From Lonicera japonica (Eukaryota > Streptophyta > Magnoliopsida > Dipsacales > Caprifoliaceae), in NCBI GenBank assembly GCA_021464415.1, contig CM038469.1, forward strand, positions 65,453,650 through 65,517,649: a DNA stretch of 64,000 nt, given 5' to 3'. The notes under the pieces are model-generated. The model saw only the letters and a program-made list of their open reading frames with translations. It searched no databases and was not told where the DNA came from. Both the position numbers and the translations under genes were made by a program. Shown one piece after another: positions 47,801 to 58,600 of this stretch. Position 1 is the stretch's first letter, and each line of letters begins with the position of its first letter.

Positions 47801-50800
47801 AGCATCATTGCCTGCTACTGCACCTGTGGGCAATGCGTCAGTTTCCCCTTTTGGTGGTGCACCACCAGTAAGCAACTCAATGGCATTTCCTTCTGGTGGT
47901 GGGCCTGCAGCAGCTACTGGACAAGGGTTTAATTCCCTTTTCAGCGTTGATGGGGGGCAATGGAATACCCCAAATCCTCAGCAGCAATTTCCGTACCCTG
48001 CTCCAGGTGGTCAGACCCCTGGACAACCGTTCACTCAAGCGGTTGGTGGAGCTTCAGGCAATCAGGTGGGCCATGGCACTACAACAAAATAACTCTTCAA
48101 CAACGAATTTTTTTGTCAGTAACATTACAATATGTGTTAAAAATTACATTTGTGATGAAAGATTTCGTCACTCTGGTTACTAAAACTGTATCACTGAAGG
48201 TGTGGTGACCAAAAATGTATTTCGTCACTGAAGGTTTTGGGCATCGATATCTCTGGCACAAAAAAATTTCCCCACATTTAGGAAAACACCCTTTAGGACA
48301 AAATTCTGAGTTTCATAACAAATATCTTGGCTGTTGCAACTTTTGTGTCGAATTCTACATTTCTTCGCTAAAGGAATAAATTGACAAAACACAAATTTTC
48401 GTCACTAAAAGGAAATAATTGTGATGAAAATGAATGTTTTTCGTCACAACTATTTCATCGCCGAAGGTGTACACACTGATAAAATGTATTTTCGTTACTA
48501 ATATTCTGTCACTAGTTAAACAGTGTGCTGTACTGTGGGGAATGGCTGTTTTCCTTAGTTATAATTTTCGTGCAGAAATGTAGTGGTACTTTACCCTATT
48601 CTCTCGTGTGTCTTTGTAGCCATGGAATTCAATTATTACTCCAAGTACACAAGTTGCTTCTAGTGTATCAGCTGCTAATTTATCACAAACTGTTCCAAGG
48701 CCTTCTGGAGTTGGTATACAACCCTACCCTGCAGAAGTTAGACCTACTGAGAAAAAAGAACTGCCTGCGGTAATTGTCTTTAATTGATTTTTATCCTATT
48801 TAATCTCTTGTAAGGATGTTGGTTTTGTTTATGATTTTCTATATCTTAGGATACATTTTAATTTTCTTGCAGGATTTATTTAGTGCTAATTATCAGTCGT
48901 ATCCGATGCCAGCTCCTGGATGGCAAATTGGTCCAGCCTATGGGTTCAACATGCAATATAATGTTGCAGCGGTATGCTTCAACTGTCAAAATTATGTCAA
49001 TGACTTGGTTTGTATTTCAATATTTTATCTTGTGTAATCACCACCATGTTTCCCATTTAAAGTTGTGGATTTATGTTTACAGCCAATGCCAACTTATCCA
49101 CAGCCATCAAAATCGACGAACCCATTTGATTTCAGCAGCGATCCATCTCCATCTCTAGCCCCAACGGTATAGACCTTTTTCGACTGTATTATTTACATTA
49201 TCTTGGGATACCTCCCTTAGTGTCTCCTGCGGAATGGAGGTACCATTGTGGAGTAATCAAGTCTTTCTAATAGGCCTGGATGCCTAGAGTAAGGGAAAAA
49301 ATGAAATTTTAATTTGCTTAGGAAGCACTACTTGTTGCAAAGATTTGTGCTCGGAAGCAGGACACTTTGTTTTGGGGAGAGTACCCGTGTTGGATATGCC
49401 AGGGACACGGGTATGGGAATGGCATGGCTTGTACAAATGTCGGACATGACTCGGCACGATTTTTTCAAGTGTAGGTAGGGCTGGAAACAAACTCAGATTG
49501 TTTCAAGCTCGGTTCAAGCTCAATTGTTAAGCTAATGAATCAATCACCAGCCATGTTAAGGCTTGTTTATTAAGTCAAGCTTGAACAGTACCAGCTCAGC
49601 TTGAGTAGGCTCGTGAACATAGCTCAAGTAAGCTCGCCAACAGGCTCTGCTTGATTAGCCTCATAAATAAGGAAAAAAAACTAAGGGTGTGTTTGATTGC
49701 AAGCATGGAATTAGGGTAGAAAATATTTATATTCTAGGCAATTCAATTAAAGGTGTTTGATTGCATTTATTTTATAGGTGGAAAATATGTACTTTTCTCC
49801 TTGTAATGATGACATATTTTCTAACTTTTGGTGTTTGATTGCTTACATTCTACCTAGAATTGAATTTTTTGGTCTTTGGGTCATTTTCCACCTTACCTAG
49901 ACTTATTTTCTTTGGGGTAGGCTAAAAAATTAAGTTTCCACTTTTGTGCATCATGCACTTGTACCAAGGAACTAGGTGTAACTTATTTTGCCTAGAAAAT
50001 TAGGCAATCAAACACCCATAAAATATTGGAAAAGTACGCATTTTCCATCTTTTACCAAGTTTTCCATGAAAAACTTTGGCAATCAAAAACACCCTAATTG
50101 TTTTAGGTGTAAAAAATTAGTGTTAGCTGGAAAATACTCTTCTGTGAGAGATTGAGCTTGCGATCCTTGAGCTCTTTTATTTACCCAGCCCGAGGTTAGG
50201 TTGAGATCGAGAAATGCTAAATTCTTCATAATCGAGCTGGAGCATGGCTTTTTCTTTAGCTTGCTCTGAGAGTTACAGCGATCCCTTATATTTGAAGACA
50301 CTACATTTCAACCTAAACATGTTCAGAAGAATGGCGTTTTTTCATAGGTCCATCATCTGTGGCACGTGATATCAATGGTTTTGGTGGCAGTTAAGATTTA
50401 AGCCCAGTGAAAGTTTCCTTCTTTATTTTCTCCTTCCCCCCTAATAGCTTTGACTTAATTTGGCTGTTATGATGTAGTTTCCTTCAATGGCATCATTGCA
50501 AGGGGCTTTACCAAACATGGGAGCAGCACAGACAGGCTTAATTCGCACCTCCAGCTTGGGTACCCCTCCACAAGCATGGATGCCACCCCAGTCTTCTTAT
50601 CCAACGGCAATACCTTCTCAGCCCCAACCCTATGCATCGGCTATGGCTCCCAGTAATATATATATATATAACTTATTTTCATGTCTTGTTATTTATTTTC
50701 TTCAGTTCCTTACCTTACTGAAACATGCTATTTGCATTTCTGACATTTGCTTGAAATGTGTCAGGTTCCTATATGGGTCATCAAGCACCCTCTACCATGC

Positions 50801-52160
50801 CACCACCCAGGTAACTTTCCGTTCCGTTGCGTTCTGTTTCTTTTATTTTTTCTTTTCAAAATAGTGTACTTCCTCTATTCCAAATTGCGAACTTTTTTGA
50901 ATTTCACTCATTTAAGGATAAACTAATCTCAACCTAATCAATGGTCAATAAAACAACCTACTGTGGTGAGAGTTGGTGCACTGATTATGTCCCAAAAAGG
51001 AATTGGACTCTTAATTTGGGATACCTCAAAAAGGAACAGTGGCTCTTGGTTTGGGACGGAGGTGTTAGTTTTTAATGAAAGGAAAGCCTGTCAAGGATAA
51101 CGCTGCATCATGCTATTTGTGTATATCGGAAGGTATAAAGCAATTGGGAAGGTAAAAACTAAAAAAGAAGCTATCATTTGTTGTCGCTTTTAGTAATTTT
51201 CCTTCCCACCTGTGTGTTCAATATAGCTTCCAAGATTCAAGGATCGCGTAGATATTAAGCCAATTTGTATGTGGACATGAATTGTACCTCAGTGGTTTTT
51301 TTTGTGGCTTTTAAAGTTTATGATAGATTCATGTCATCAATGAGCTGCGCCACTAAATACATGTAACAGATGAGGGACATGAACTGCAGATATAGAACAT
51401 CTACTTGAGACACGACTAAACACGGCTCAACCCTGCTATACACAATTGATACATGACAACAACCCCGTTTGCATGGCACTAGTAGTTGACTCAATCCCCC
51501 CTTTCTTCTCCCCCCTCGTCCCTCCCTCCCTCTCATCCAAGATATCCCAGTGAATTGCACATTTGGTTTTGAATTATAAGATTTTTAACTTGCTCCTTCC
51601 CTCCCAAACCAATGGTGGCATTTTGGAAACCAACACTGGTCCAACTTGAGACCAGGAAAAAACCGTTAATCTCCCGTAAAAAATCCAGAGTTTAGTCGGT
51701 CCAACAAAACCTTCGCTATCGAATCCCACGATAATGAAGTATTATATTCATCTCTGATTATACAAGTATATATTTATACAAGTGCTGGACAGATCCGGGT
51801 GGTTCAAGGAGAGGGGGCGGGGCGGGTTGGGACTCAAAACTGGGTGCCCTCGACCACACTTGAGCTTAAGCCTGAATCTTTCGTCACTGATTATATTAAC
51901 CCTTGAATCTATTAAAAAAAATACAAATTACAGCTCCTACTTGGTACAAAATCATTGGTATTGTTTGTTATATATCATGTATTTCAGTGGTTTGCAAATT
52001 GCAATATAAATATACGCCATACTCAGAACATATATTTGGCAGGCATCAAGGTGTAATGGGATACGGTTCCTTCAACCCGAATCAACAACAAACTGGATTA
52101 TATTCAGCACCTGCTACCCCTAATGCTTTCTCTTCCGTTGGAGGGAACCCGTTTGGATAG
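41850..52160 (+). CDS. AGD14: ArfGAP of the AGFG/AGD14 type
   Basis: Thirteen coding exons: 41850-41948, 44011-44072, 44246-44333, 44473-44534, 45723-45819, 46418-46867, 47523-48065, 48620-48769, 48873-48971, 49083-49166, 50478-50652, 50765-50810, 52043-52160; all GT-AG, 690 aa. The ArfGAP domain (about 10-130) has zinc-finger Cys27-x2-Cys30-x16-Cys47-x2-Cys50 and the arginine finger Arg55 in CSGIHREF, followed by HRVKSVSMAKFT as in AGFG/HRB proteins. It should stimulate GTP hydrolysis on ARF GTPases in vesicle transport. Residues 137-286 are Arg/Ser/Asp-rich; the rest is low-complexity Ser/Pro/Gln/Gly with NPF motifs at 563-565 and 687-689 (C-terminal NPFG), which in AGFG bind EH-domain endocytic proteins. 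The ATG at 41850 is the first in the exon. The symbol is by resemblance to Arabidopsis AGD14; strict orthology is untested. Confidence 0.95.
42155..42262. mobile_element. Truncated Stowaway-like MITE (first long intron of the ArfGAP coding region)
   Basis: The left end CTCCCTCCACCTCAGATTAAG follows a TA, and an internal GACATAATCAGTGTACCAAG is shared with the copy at 57669-57875. No right end was found. Confidence 0.45.
43374..43598. mobile_element. Tourist-like MITE (ArfGAP intron)
   Basis: A 225-bp element with inverted ends GGCTATGTTTGGC and GGCTCCGTTTGGC (complement) and TTA on both sides (43371-43373, 43599-43601). It contains GGATAGGATTAAATA-type subterminal repeats. A different family from the GGGTG group. 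Confidence 0.8.
46010..46300. repeat. Degenerate tandem repeat in the ArfGAP intron before the Arg/Ser exon
   Basis: A CATATGTAGA-type motif recurs at 46027, 46163 and 46283 (spacings 136 and 120). Between the copies are matching stretches GACGAATTTTTTAGTGCAAC and GACAAATTTTTGTTGTTCAC. This suggests three decayed monomers of about 120-136 bp. The segment is GC-richer than the surrounding intron. Confidence 0.45.
47194..47350. mobile_element. Short GGGTG-family MITE relic (ArfGAP intron)
   Basis: Left end AGGTGTTTGATTGG, right end the complement of GGGTGCATCTGATTGC, with TTG and TTA as neighbours. 157 bp, internally deleted; one end is degraded. Confidence 0.5.
48077..48535. mobile_element. 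Non-autonomous CACTA element (ArfGAP intron)
   Basis: A 459-bp element starting CACTACAACAAAATAA and ending ...GTGCTGTACTG, a decayed complement of CACTAC ends. TGG lies on both sides (48074-48076, 48536-48538), the 3-bp duplication expected of CACTA/En-Spm. The interior repeats TTTCGTCACT and GTGATGAAA in both orientations, typical CACTA subterminal motifs. It starts 11 bp after the splice donor of the 543-nt exon and leaves that donor intact. Confidence 0.75.
49685..50094. mobile_element. Tourist-like MITE, GGGTG family (ArfGAP intron)
   Basis: 410 bp; ends GGGTGTGTTTGATTGC and the complement of GGGTGTTTTTGATTGC; TAA on both sides (49682-49684, 50095-50097). Confidence 0.8.
50869..51065. 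mobile_element. Stowaway-like MITE (last ArfGAP intron)
   Basis: 197 bp; ends CTTCCTCTATTCCAAATT and the complement of ACACCTCCGTCCCAAACC; TA on both sides (50867-50868, 51066-51067). Confidence 0.75.
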
Positions 52161-52720
52161 AGAAAAACGACACTGCATTTTCTCATCCATTGAATCATGT
52201 GGTGGAATGTTCTTTGTGATGCTTTTGTTGTTGTAGATTATTAATTAAAGCGAACAAGCCAGGTATTAAATCAAAGATTTGTTACATCCCATCCCAGCTC
52301 GGGGTAAAGTCTCGGCTATCCTTAAGGGCCGTATAAAATTAGTTTCGTGCTGTAAGGAAGAAGGCGGCGCGTTTATTGAAAGAGCATACTGAAGCATTGA
52401 CACCTCCACAAGGTATAGTTCTGCTGGGTGATTTGTGTTTTCTCCCTCCCCTCTCCCAAAAATGAAAAAAATAGCCACAAGTTGTAATATTTTTGGTTTT
52501 GAGATATTTTTTTTTTCAAATTCTTTTTTTATTTGGCTGAATTTTACTTTAGCTATTGTGGTGACTGGTGAGTGTCGCTGTGAGTAAGATACTATATATA
52601 AGGTTTTGGTTGTAGGAGCACATTTTGTATTGTTAGTACTGTTGATATTGATGTTGATATTTGTATGGTGTGTGTTTGTGTTTGTGTTTGTTTTTGTTTT
52701 TGTTTTTGTTTTGTGTGTTG

Positions 52721-52726
52721 AATAAA
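52721..52726 (+). terminator. Candidate poly(A) signal of the ArfGAP gene
   Basis: AATAAA about 560 bp after the stop codon, following a GT/T-rich stretch (about 52660-52720) with GTTTTT repeats typical of plant far-upstream elements. Other signals could be used. Confidence 0.45.
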
Positions 52727-52729
52727 AGA

Positions 52730-55623
52730 TAATAGATAGTCACTGGATGCTATGCGAATTTTATCTGTCACGTTTAAGTTTACCATGGGCATATTATAGC
52801 TGTTAAAAGTTTTCCTATACTCTTTTGCAGATGCATGTTGCTTTAGTAATGGTCATATTTGGATTGAGAGATATATTACCCTTACAAATGTTAAGGGTCC
52901 GAATCTTATTTTTTATATTTTAATGTACAAAAGTTCTGTGAAATAATAGCTTATAAGAACAAAATAAGAAAATAAATATGACACTGGTTTTAATAATTGC
53001 AGAAATAGTTTCTGACTTTATAATAGGAATATAAATATATTAGTTAACTCAGGTGACAAAAATTAACAAACGGCTGATGGCCAGTCGCACATATATGAAT
53101 ATTTAGTCCCGGAGGTGTTGGCGACTTCAATTAACTCCTAGAACTTGGAACCTCTTTGTTACAAGGAACGAAGACATGGAGTAGCCAACAGGATACATGG
53201 TTGTTAGCAACTTCAATAGCCCGCGCAAATGAGTTATGGCTGTACATATAGACTCAAGTGACCGCCACTAATAAATGACTGATAATCACATGAAAATTGA
53301 ACTCGGAATTTTACTATTACTAGGATAAGGACTTACCCAATAAATTACAAAATCGTTGGCAAGAAAGAATATACTCTAGCACATTATATGGGAAGGTTTG
53401 TTTTATCGACCTTTAAAAGATTTCTCATAACTTCTAGGGACTCATAACTGTAGATCCTTGCCAAGTTTGGTTCGTTCAAATTCAATGAAAGAAGAAATGT
53501 TTTTAATTTAAAGAACTTTTAATGCGAATGAAATATGTTGTGTTCATCCTATTGGTATTATAAATGATAAAAATCAAATCATTATATTTTGGCATGCGAT
53601 TGTTTTACATCAAAATGTGAAAAAGTAAATTACAATATTTTCATTCACAACTCTAACAAAATAGCATGTTTTACGTTTTCCTTACAAAGCATTGCTGCTT
53701 GCAGTATTTAGCATTTATAGATAATCACACATCATATAAAATAGCGAGAATAGATAAAATACAATCATATTAATAAAAAAGGTCATGTGAACATGTATTC
53801 TAAAGCACATTCTAACATTTTCCTAAAAAGAAAATTAGTTTTCTATCCCTAAAATAAAAGGATTTTTCATAACCTAGTTCCTGTACAAAGAAAAATCATT
53901 TTTTTTACAACCTGATTCAAAGCTGTTTGTGTCGTGGCATGGGATAAATCACATGGTCATTAATTTTAATGCATAAACAAATGTTATTTCCTATTGGAAA
54001 TGGCCTTTATGAGAATTCTTTACTTTAAAAATAATAAAGATAATTTATTTCGAAGAGTAAATGAATTAATTTTTTCTTGAAATTTTGTGGAGATGATTTC
54101 TACTATATTATCTGTACTAAATGTCGCAAAAAAAAAAAACACTCAATTTAGAAGATGGTAATATGATCATATCAAATTTCAATGGACAAAAATAAATATA
54201 TATATATATCACATTTTCATTACGCACATTTTTAGTTTTAATTTTTTGATGAAATTTTGGGGAGATGATTTACTCATTGTAGAGACTATCTCCATCAAGT
54301 TTTAAGAAAAAAATTTCATTTGTTTGCCCCTCGAGGTGGACGATTCTTTTTATTTTTAAGTAAGAGATTGTCTTATAAGAGCATTAAATATGTACTTCCT
54401 ATTGCATTATAAATTATAAAAGCAATGTTACATTTACCGATTTTATTACCAATTATTCATGCTGAATGCATTAGTGAGTTGAACATTTTCAGAATGTACA
54501 ATTCACTATTGTACCTAGTATAATTATCTAGTATATAAAGCTACGAAGAGTATCATTTTTATCATATTTAGTCGAGAAGTGCAAGTTACTAATTGTCCAA
54601 AAATATTTAGATTTTAGAACAATTTTTGCCCCACTGTTTTTTCTACGATTGCTACATAGACTATTAGACTCTGTTTGAGTTGTTACAGTTGTCGCATAAT
54701 TCATCTTTTACATCAGGGTTTCAATATTTCGCAAATAGTGTTTAGGTGAAATGCAAACATATTGTGTCAAATAAACAAAATGGGGAGGCTAAAGGTGAAG
54801 AATAAATAGAAGGGTATATTTGGAAACAAAACAAAATTTTCAAAAGGAGATAACCGTTCGGCTCATCGACCGGATGGTTCCGTTCAAAATGAGCGCGAAC
54901 GAGAAATTAATGAAAACTTTTGAGTGCTAAAGTCATATAACACAATAAATGGGGGTTAAAAAGGTAAATAATTACAAAATACTAGACTTGGTGGCATACT
55001 AGATACGTGGCAATGTGAACATATATTTAAATCTAGTAGTACGCATAGAATTTTAAAACAAAATATTCATTTTATAGTAATATTGGTAGGTGATAATAAC
55101 TTATTTCTAGTACTTTTTTATTTTTAAAGGGAGGTACTATTGTTAAAATAATTGTAGTTATTGTTAGTATAATGCACAACTTTAAAAGAATATAATACAC
55201 CTTAACAAAACAATACCATATTTTAATAAAGAGAAAATTGATGTGAATATTAGTTCAAATTCTCTCATAGGGACGATTCTCTGATAAAGAGAATATTAGT
55301 TCAAACAATTTCTATATATATCGATACCCATAGGCCATAGCCAACAAATGGTTTCCATTACTAGAAATATTTACAGATATACTTATCATAAGCTACATAA
55401 TATATATATATATATATATATGCTTCTAAGTACTAAAATGATGATGATGAAGGATTGTACTTCTCTTTTTTTTTTCTTATCTATTTCATCTAGAGGGAGA
55501 ACAAATGTTAAGGTCAGTGTTAGTGTGCACTTGTCTTCTACTCTCTCTGGATCTGCTGCAGAAATTCTAGAGGGAAGCAAATGTTGAAGAAGAAGATTTG
55601 TTTCAAGACCTTTTTTTTTTGGC
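52730..55623. other. Spacer between convergent ArfGAP and SERINC genes
   Basis: No gene supported. It includes repeats with GAAATTTTGTGGAGATGATTT-like blocks near 54060-54320, shared with other places in the window, and an AT run at about 55400-55421. Confidence 0.5.
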
Positions 55624-58600
55624 TCATGTAGTAGTCGAATCGGCTGCTGCTTGCCTGTGTTTCCATATAATTGGAGCCACCAACATCCATACTGCACCAA
55701 AATTATATCATTACTCATTTTCAAGAAAATATTGCAACTTCATACATTAATGTATGGAAAAAGATATTCTTATTGGTTTTATCAACCAGATAATCATTCT
55801 AGGTGTATTAATGAGAGAATGTACAAGCCATTAATGTCTCTGGTATGAATAACTGGTTGATGAAGAAGGCAAGTACATACTTGCTCTATAGACCCTCAAA
55901 AGATTGGTTTTCTCATTTTATATTCATATCAGTTTACCAGCTACTTTTCAAGTTTTCTTCAGTACGAAAAAAGAAAAAACTCTTTTGTTAGAAAGAAAAA
56001 GAACCATTTTCTACCTTCTTTTTGCTGCTGAGAAACATTTAATAGTTGCTAAAAGTGAAAAATGGCCAAAAACTTCAGTAAGAATTCAATTTCGGGTACA
56101 AAAGAAAGAAAATAAGAACTGTTGAGAAGAAGATAATTAGATTTACTTACTGTAAACACAGGCCGCGAGCCACTCATTCACTATTCGAACCCAAGCACTG
56201 GTCCAGCCCACATCAATGGTCCACCTGCAAATGCGTAGGTCGATTATATTTTTCATATTTGTAAGTTTATTATGTAGAGAATAGGAGAAGATGGAAAGGA
56301 TAGAAGAGAAGGTTCTAATCGAAATTTCCTCTCGAAATTTGAAAAATAAAAGGAGAGAAGAGAAAAGGTTAGGTGAATGATTAACTGTTGACTGAGCTTT
56401 TGTACCCATAAAATTATGTAATAGTTCTTGAACATATCATTACTTCTCTTATTTTTCTTTTAACCTCATAAAACATTGGTATGAAAGAAGTAACTTGCTA
56501 GACAAAGTAATCACTTTCCTCTGTCTTTTCTCTTCTTTTTGTTATCAAAAACTCTCTTCTGAAATACCAAACACAGTCTCCCCTTTCCCCCTTTTTGTTG
56601 GTTTAATAGAAAACAAATATATACACACACTAGCGTTTTGCGCACACCAGATGTGTAAGCAATTAGCAAATTGTCTCTATAAAGAGAAAAGTTCAGAAAA
56701 TAATTAGTAGCTCATGACTCTTGGCAAAGGGTTGAATGCTTGCTTATGCTAAAGTGCAAAATATTTTTGAAAAAATAAATGCTTACTAGGGCAAAATTGG
56801 AAATCAAAAGTATGACAATCTTCATTGGTAGTTGAAATGCCATTGGCTATATAACCTGGTCTAAAAGGACAATCATCTCTTTAAGAAAAAGAATGACCCT
56901 CCATTTGGATGAGTAAAGCGATGCATTTTTTGAAATATGGTGGAGATAATCTATTTTATGAGTAAATTATCTTCACAAAATTTAATAAAAAAATCCAGTC
57001 AATCAACCAGCGAAATAATATAAAGTAAGAGTGACAAAGAAATGGGAACTTACTTTTTCATAGAATGATGAGAATTCCAACCAATGAGTAGCATAGCAAA
57101 GTACATTGCTCCAGTTGCGAATACAAAATGGAAAAATCCATATCCATATGGAACATCATCTTCATCCTGTTTCTCCTCCTTCCTAAACTGCAAGCACATT
57201 TTCTTGTCGGTTTCATTTCAATGCAAAATGCTTTTTCAACCAATCCATTGAATTAGAGTTGAGTGAGATAAATGTTAAATACCTGAAAGCATTTTGAATC
57301 GATGCCTGTTGAAAACGTCGCAATTACTATTGCGAGTACTGCAACAACAAAGCTCTGTCATGATCAAGAAAACTGAATCATTATTGTGTAGAAAATGTAC
57401 AAGGAACAAATATACTTGTGAATCAAAATATTTTGGTAAATTATAGCGTCATCATTTGGTGCAGTGAAGTGTTGCTAAGGGTGTGTTTGATTGACTGAAA
57501 AAAAGTTAAGATCCATGGAATTGTTTTCCTGGAAGATTTTCTGTAGAAAGGAATAACTTAAGGGACTGCTAGTTTCTACTGTGGAATTGATTCCATCAAA
57601 TGCTATGCACTCAAACACTACTGAAGATGGAAAATACAAAATTTTGAGCATTTTCTAGAAAGGAAGTACGTCCTCTGTCCCAAATTAAGAGCCCACTATT
57701 CCTTATTGGGATGCCCCAAATTAAAAATCTATTTTCCTTCAAAACATAGTCAATGTACCAAAACTTGCACTAGCAAACAAGTTTTGTTCTAAATTATTGA
57801 TCATGATGCAATTTGGGTGTTCTTAAAAAACGTGAAAGTCAAACATTGACTCTTAATTAGCCCACAAAGAGAGAGTACAATCAAATTATCAAACAGACCC
57901 TAAAGCTTCCTTTCGTCAATATTTTTCTCTCTATAGACGTGTATGTGTGCCTGTACTGCACAATGTTTTGCAAGTATTATGTTTAGAATGCAACAATGAA
58001 TGATTCTGGTCAGTCATGAATGTCATGGTTCCTCTTGAAAAAAATTGGGAAGAGTATACCACTATATACTGCAACCAAAAGGTGTTAGAGATCTCATGAA
58101 ATGTTACAAGTATCAGACACAAAAACATGATAAATTCATAATGAGTTCAACGCTTCTAATTTCTTGGAATTTGTTCATAATTATGCGTACACATATATGA
58201 AACAGTAACGAGATTTATGAGAAACAGAATATTACTATGATGGTAAGCCAGTCTCTTGATACAACTTCCGATTTCTTGACACATCTTCCCTCTGGCGGTT
58301 CACTGCAAAGACAAATATGTAATTAAGTTTAAAAGTTGAACATAACAATAAAAACTTCCATTCACAAAGTTACCAAAACAACTGAAAACTGACAAAAAAT
58401 TTGATTTTGACAACAGCTGGGGAAAGGCAACTACTCTGTTACGTTAAGAAAATGTTTAATCGCCTTTCTTTCTGTAAGTAGTTAAGAACGATGTGTTCAA
58501 TATTTTGAAATAAGACTGCCTTTTGATTTTGTTAGTGAAAAAGCGTAGCAATGGGCGGATGGCAAAATGAGAAAAATAAGAGACACGAGAATCATGCCAA

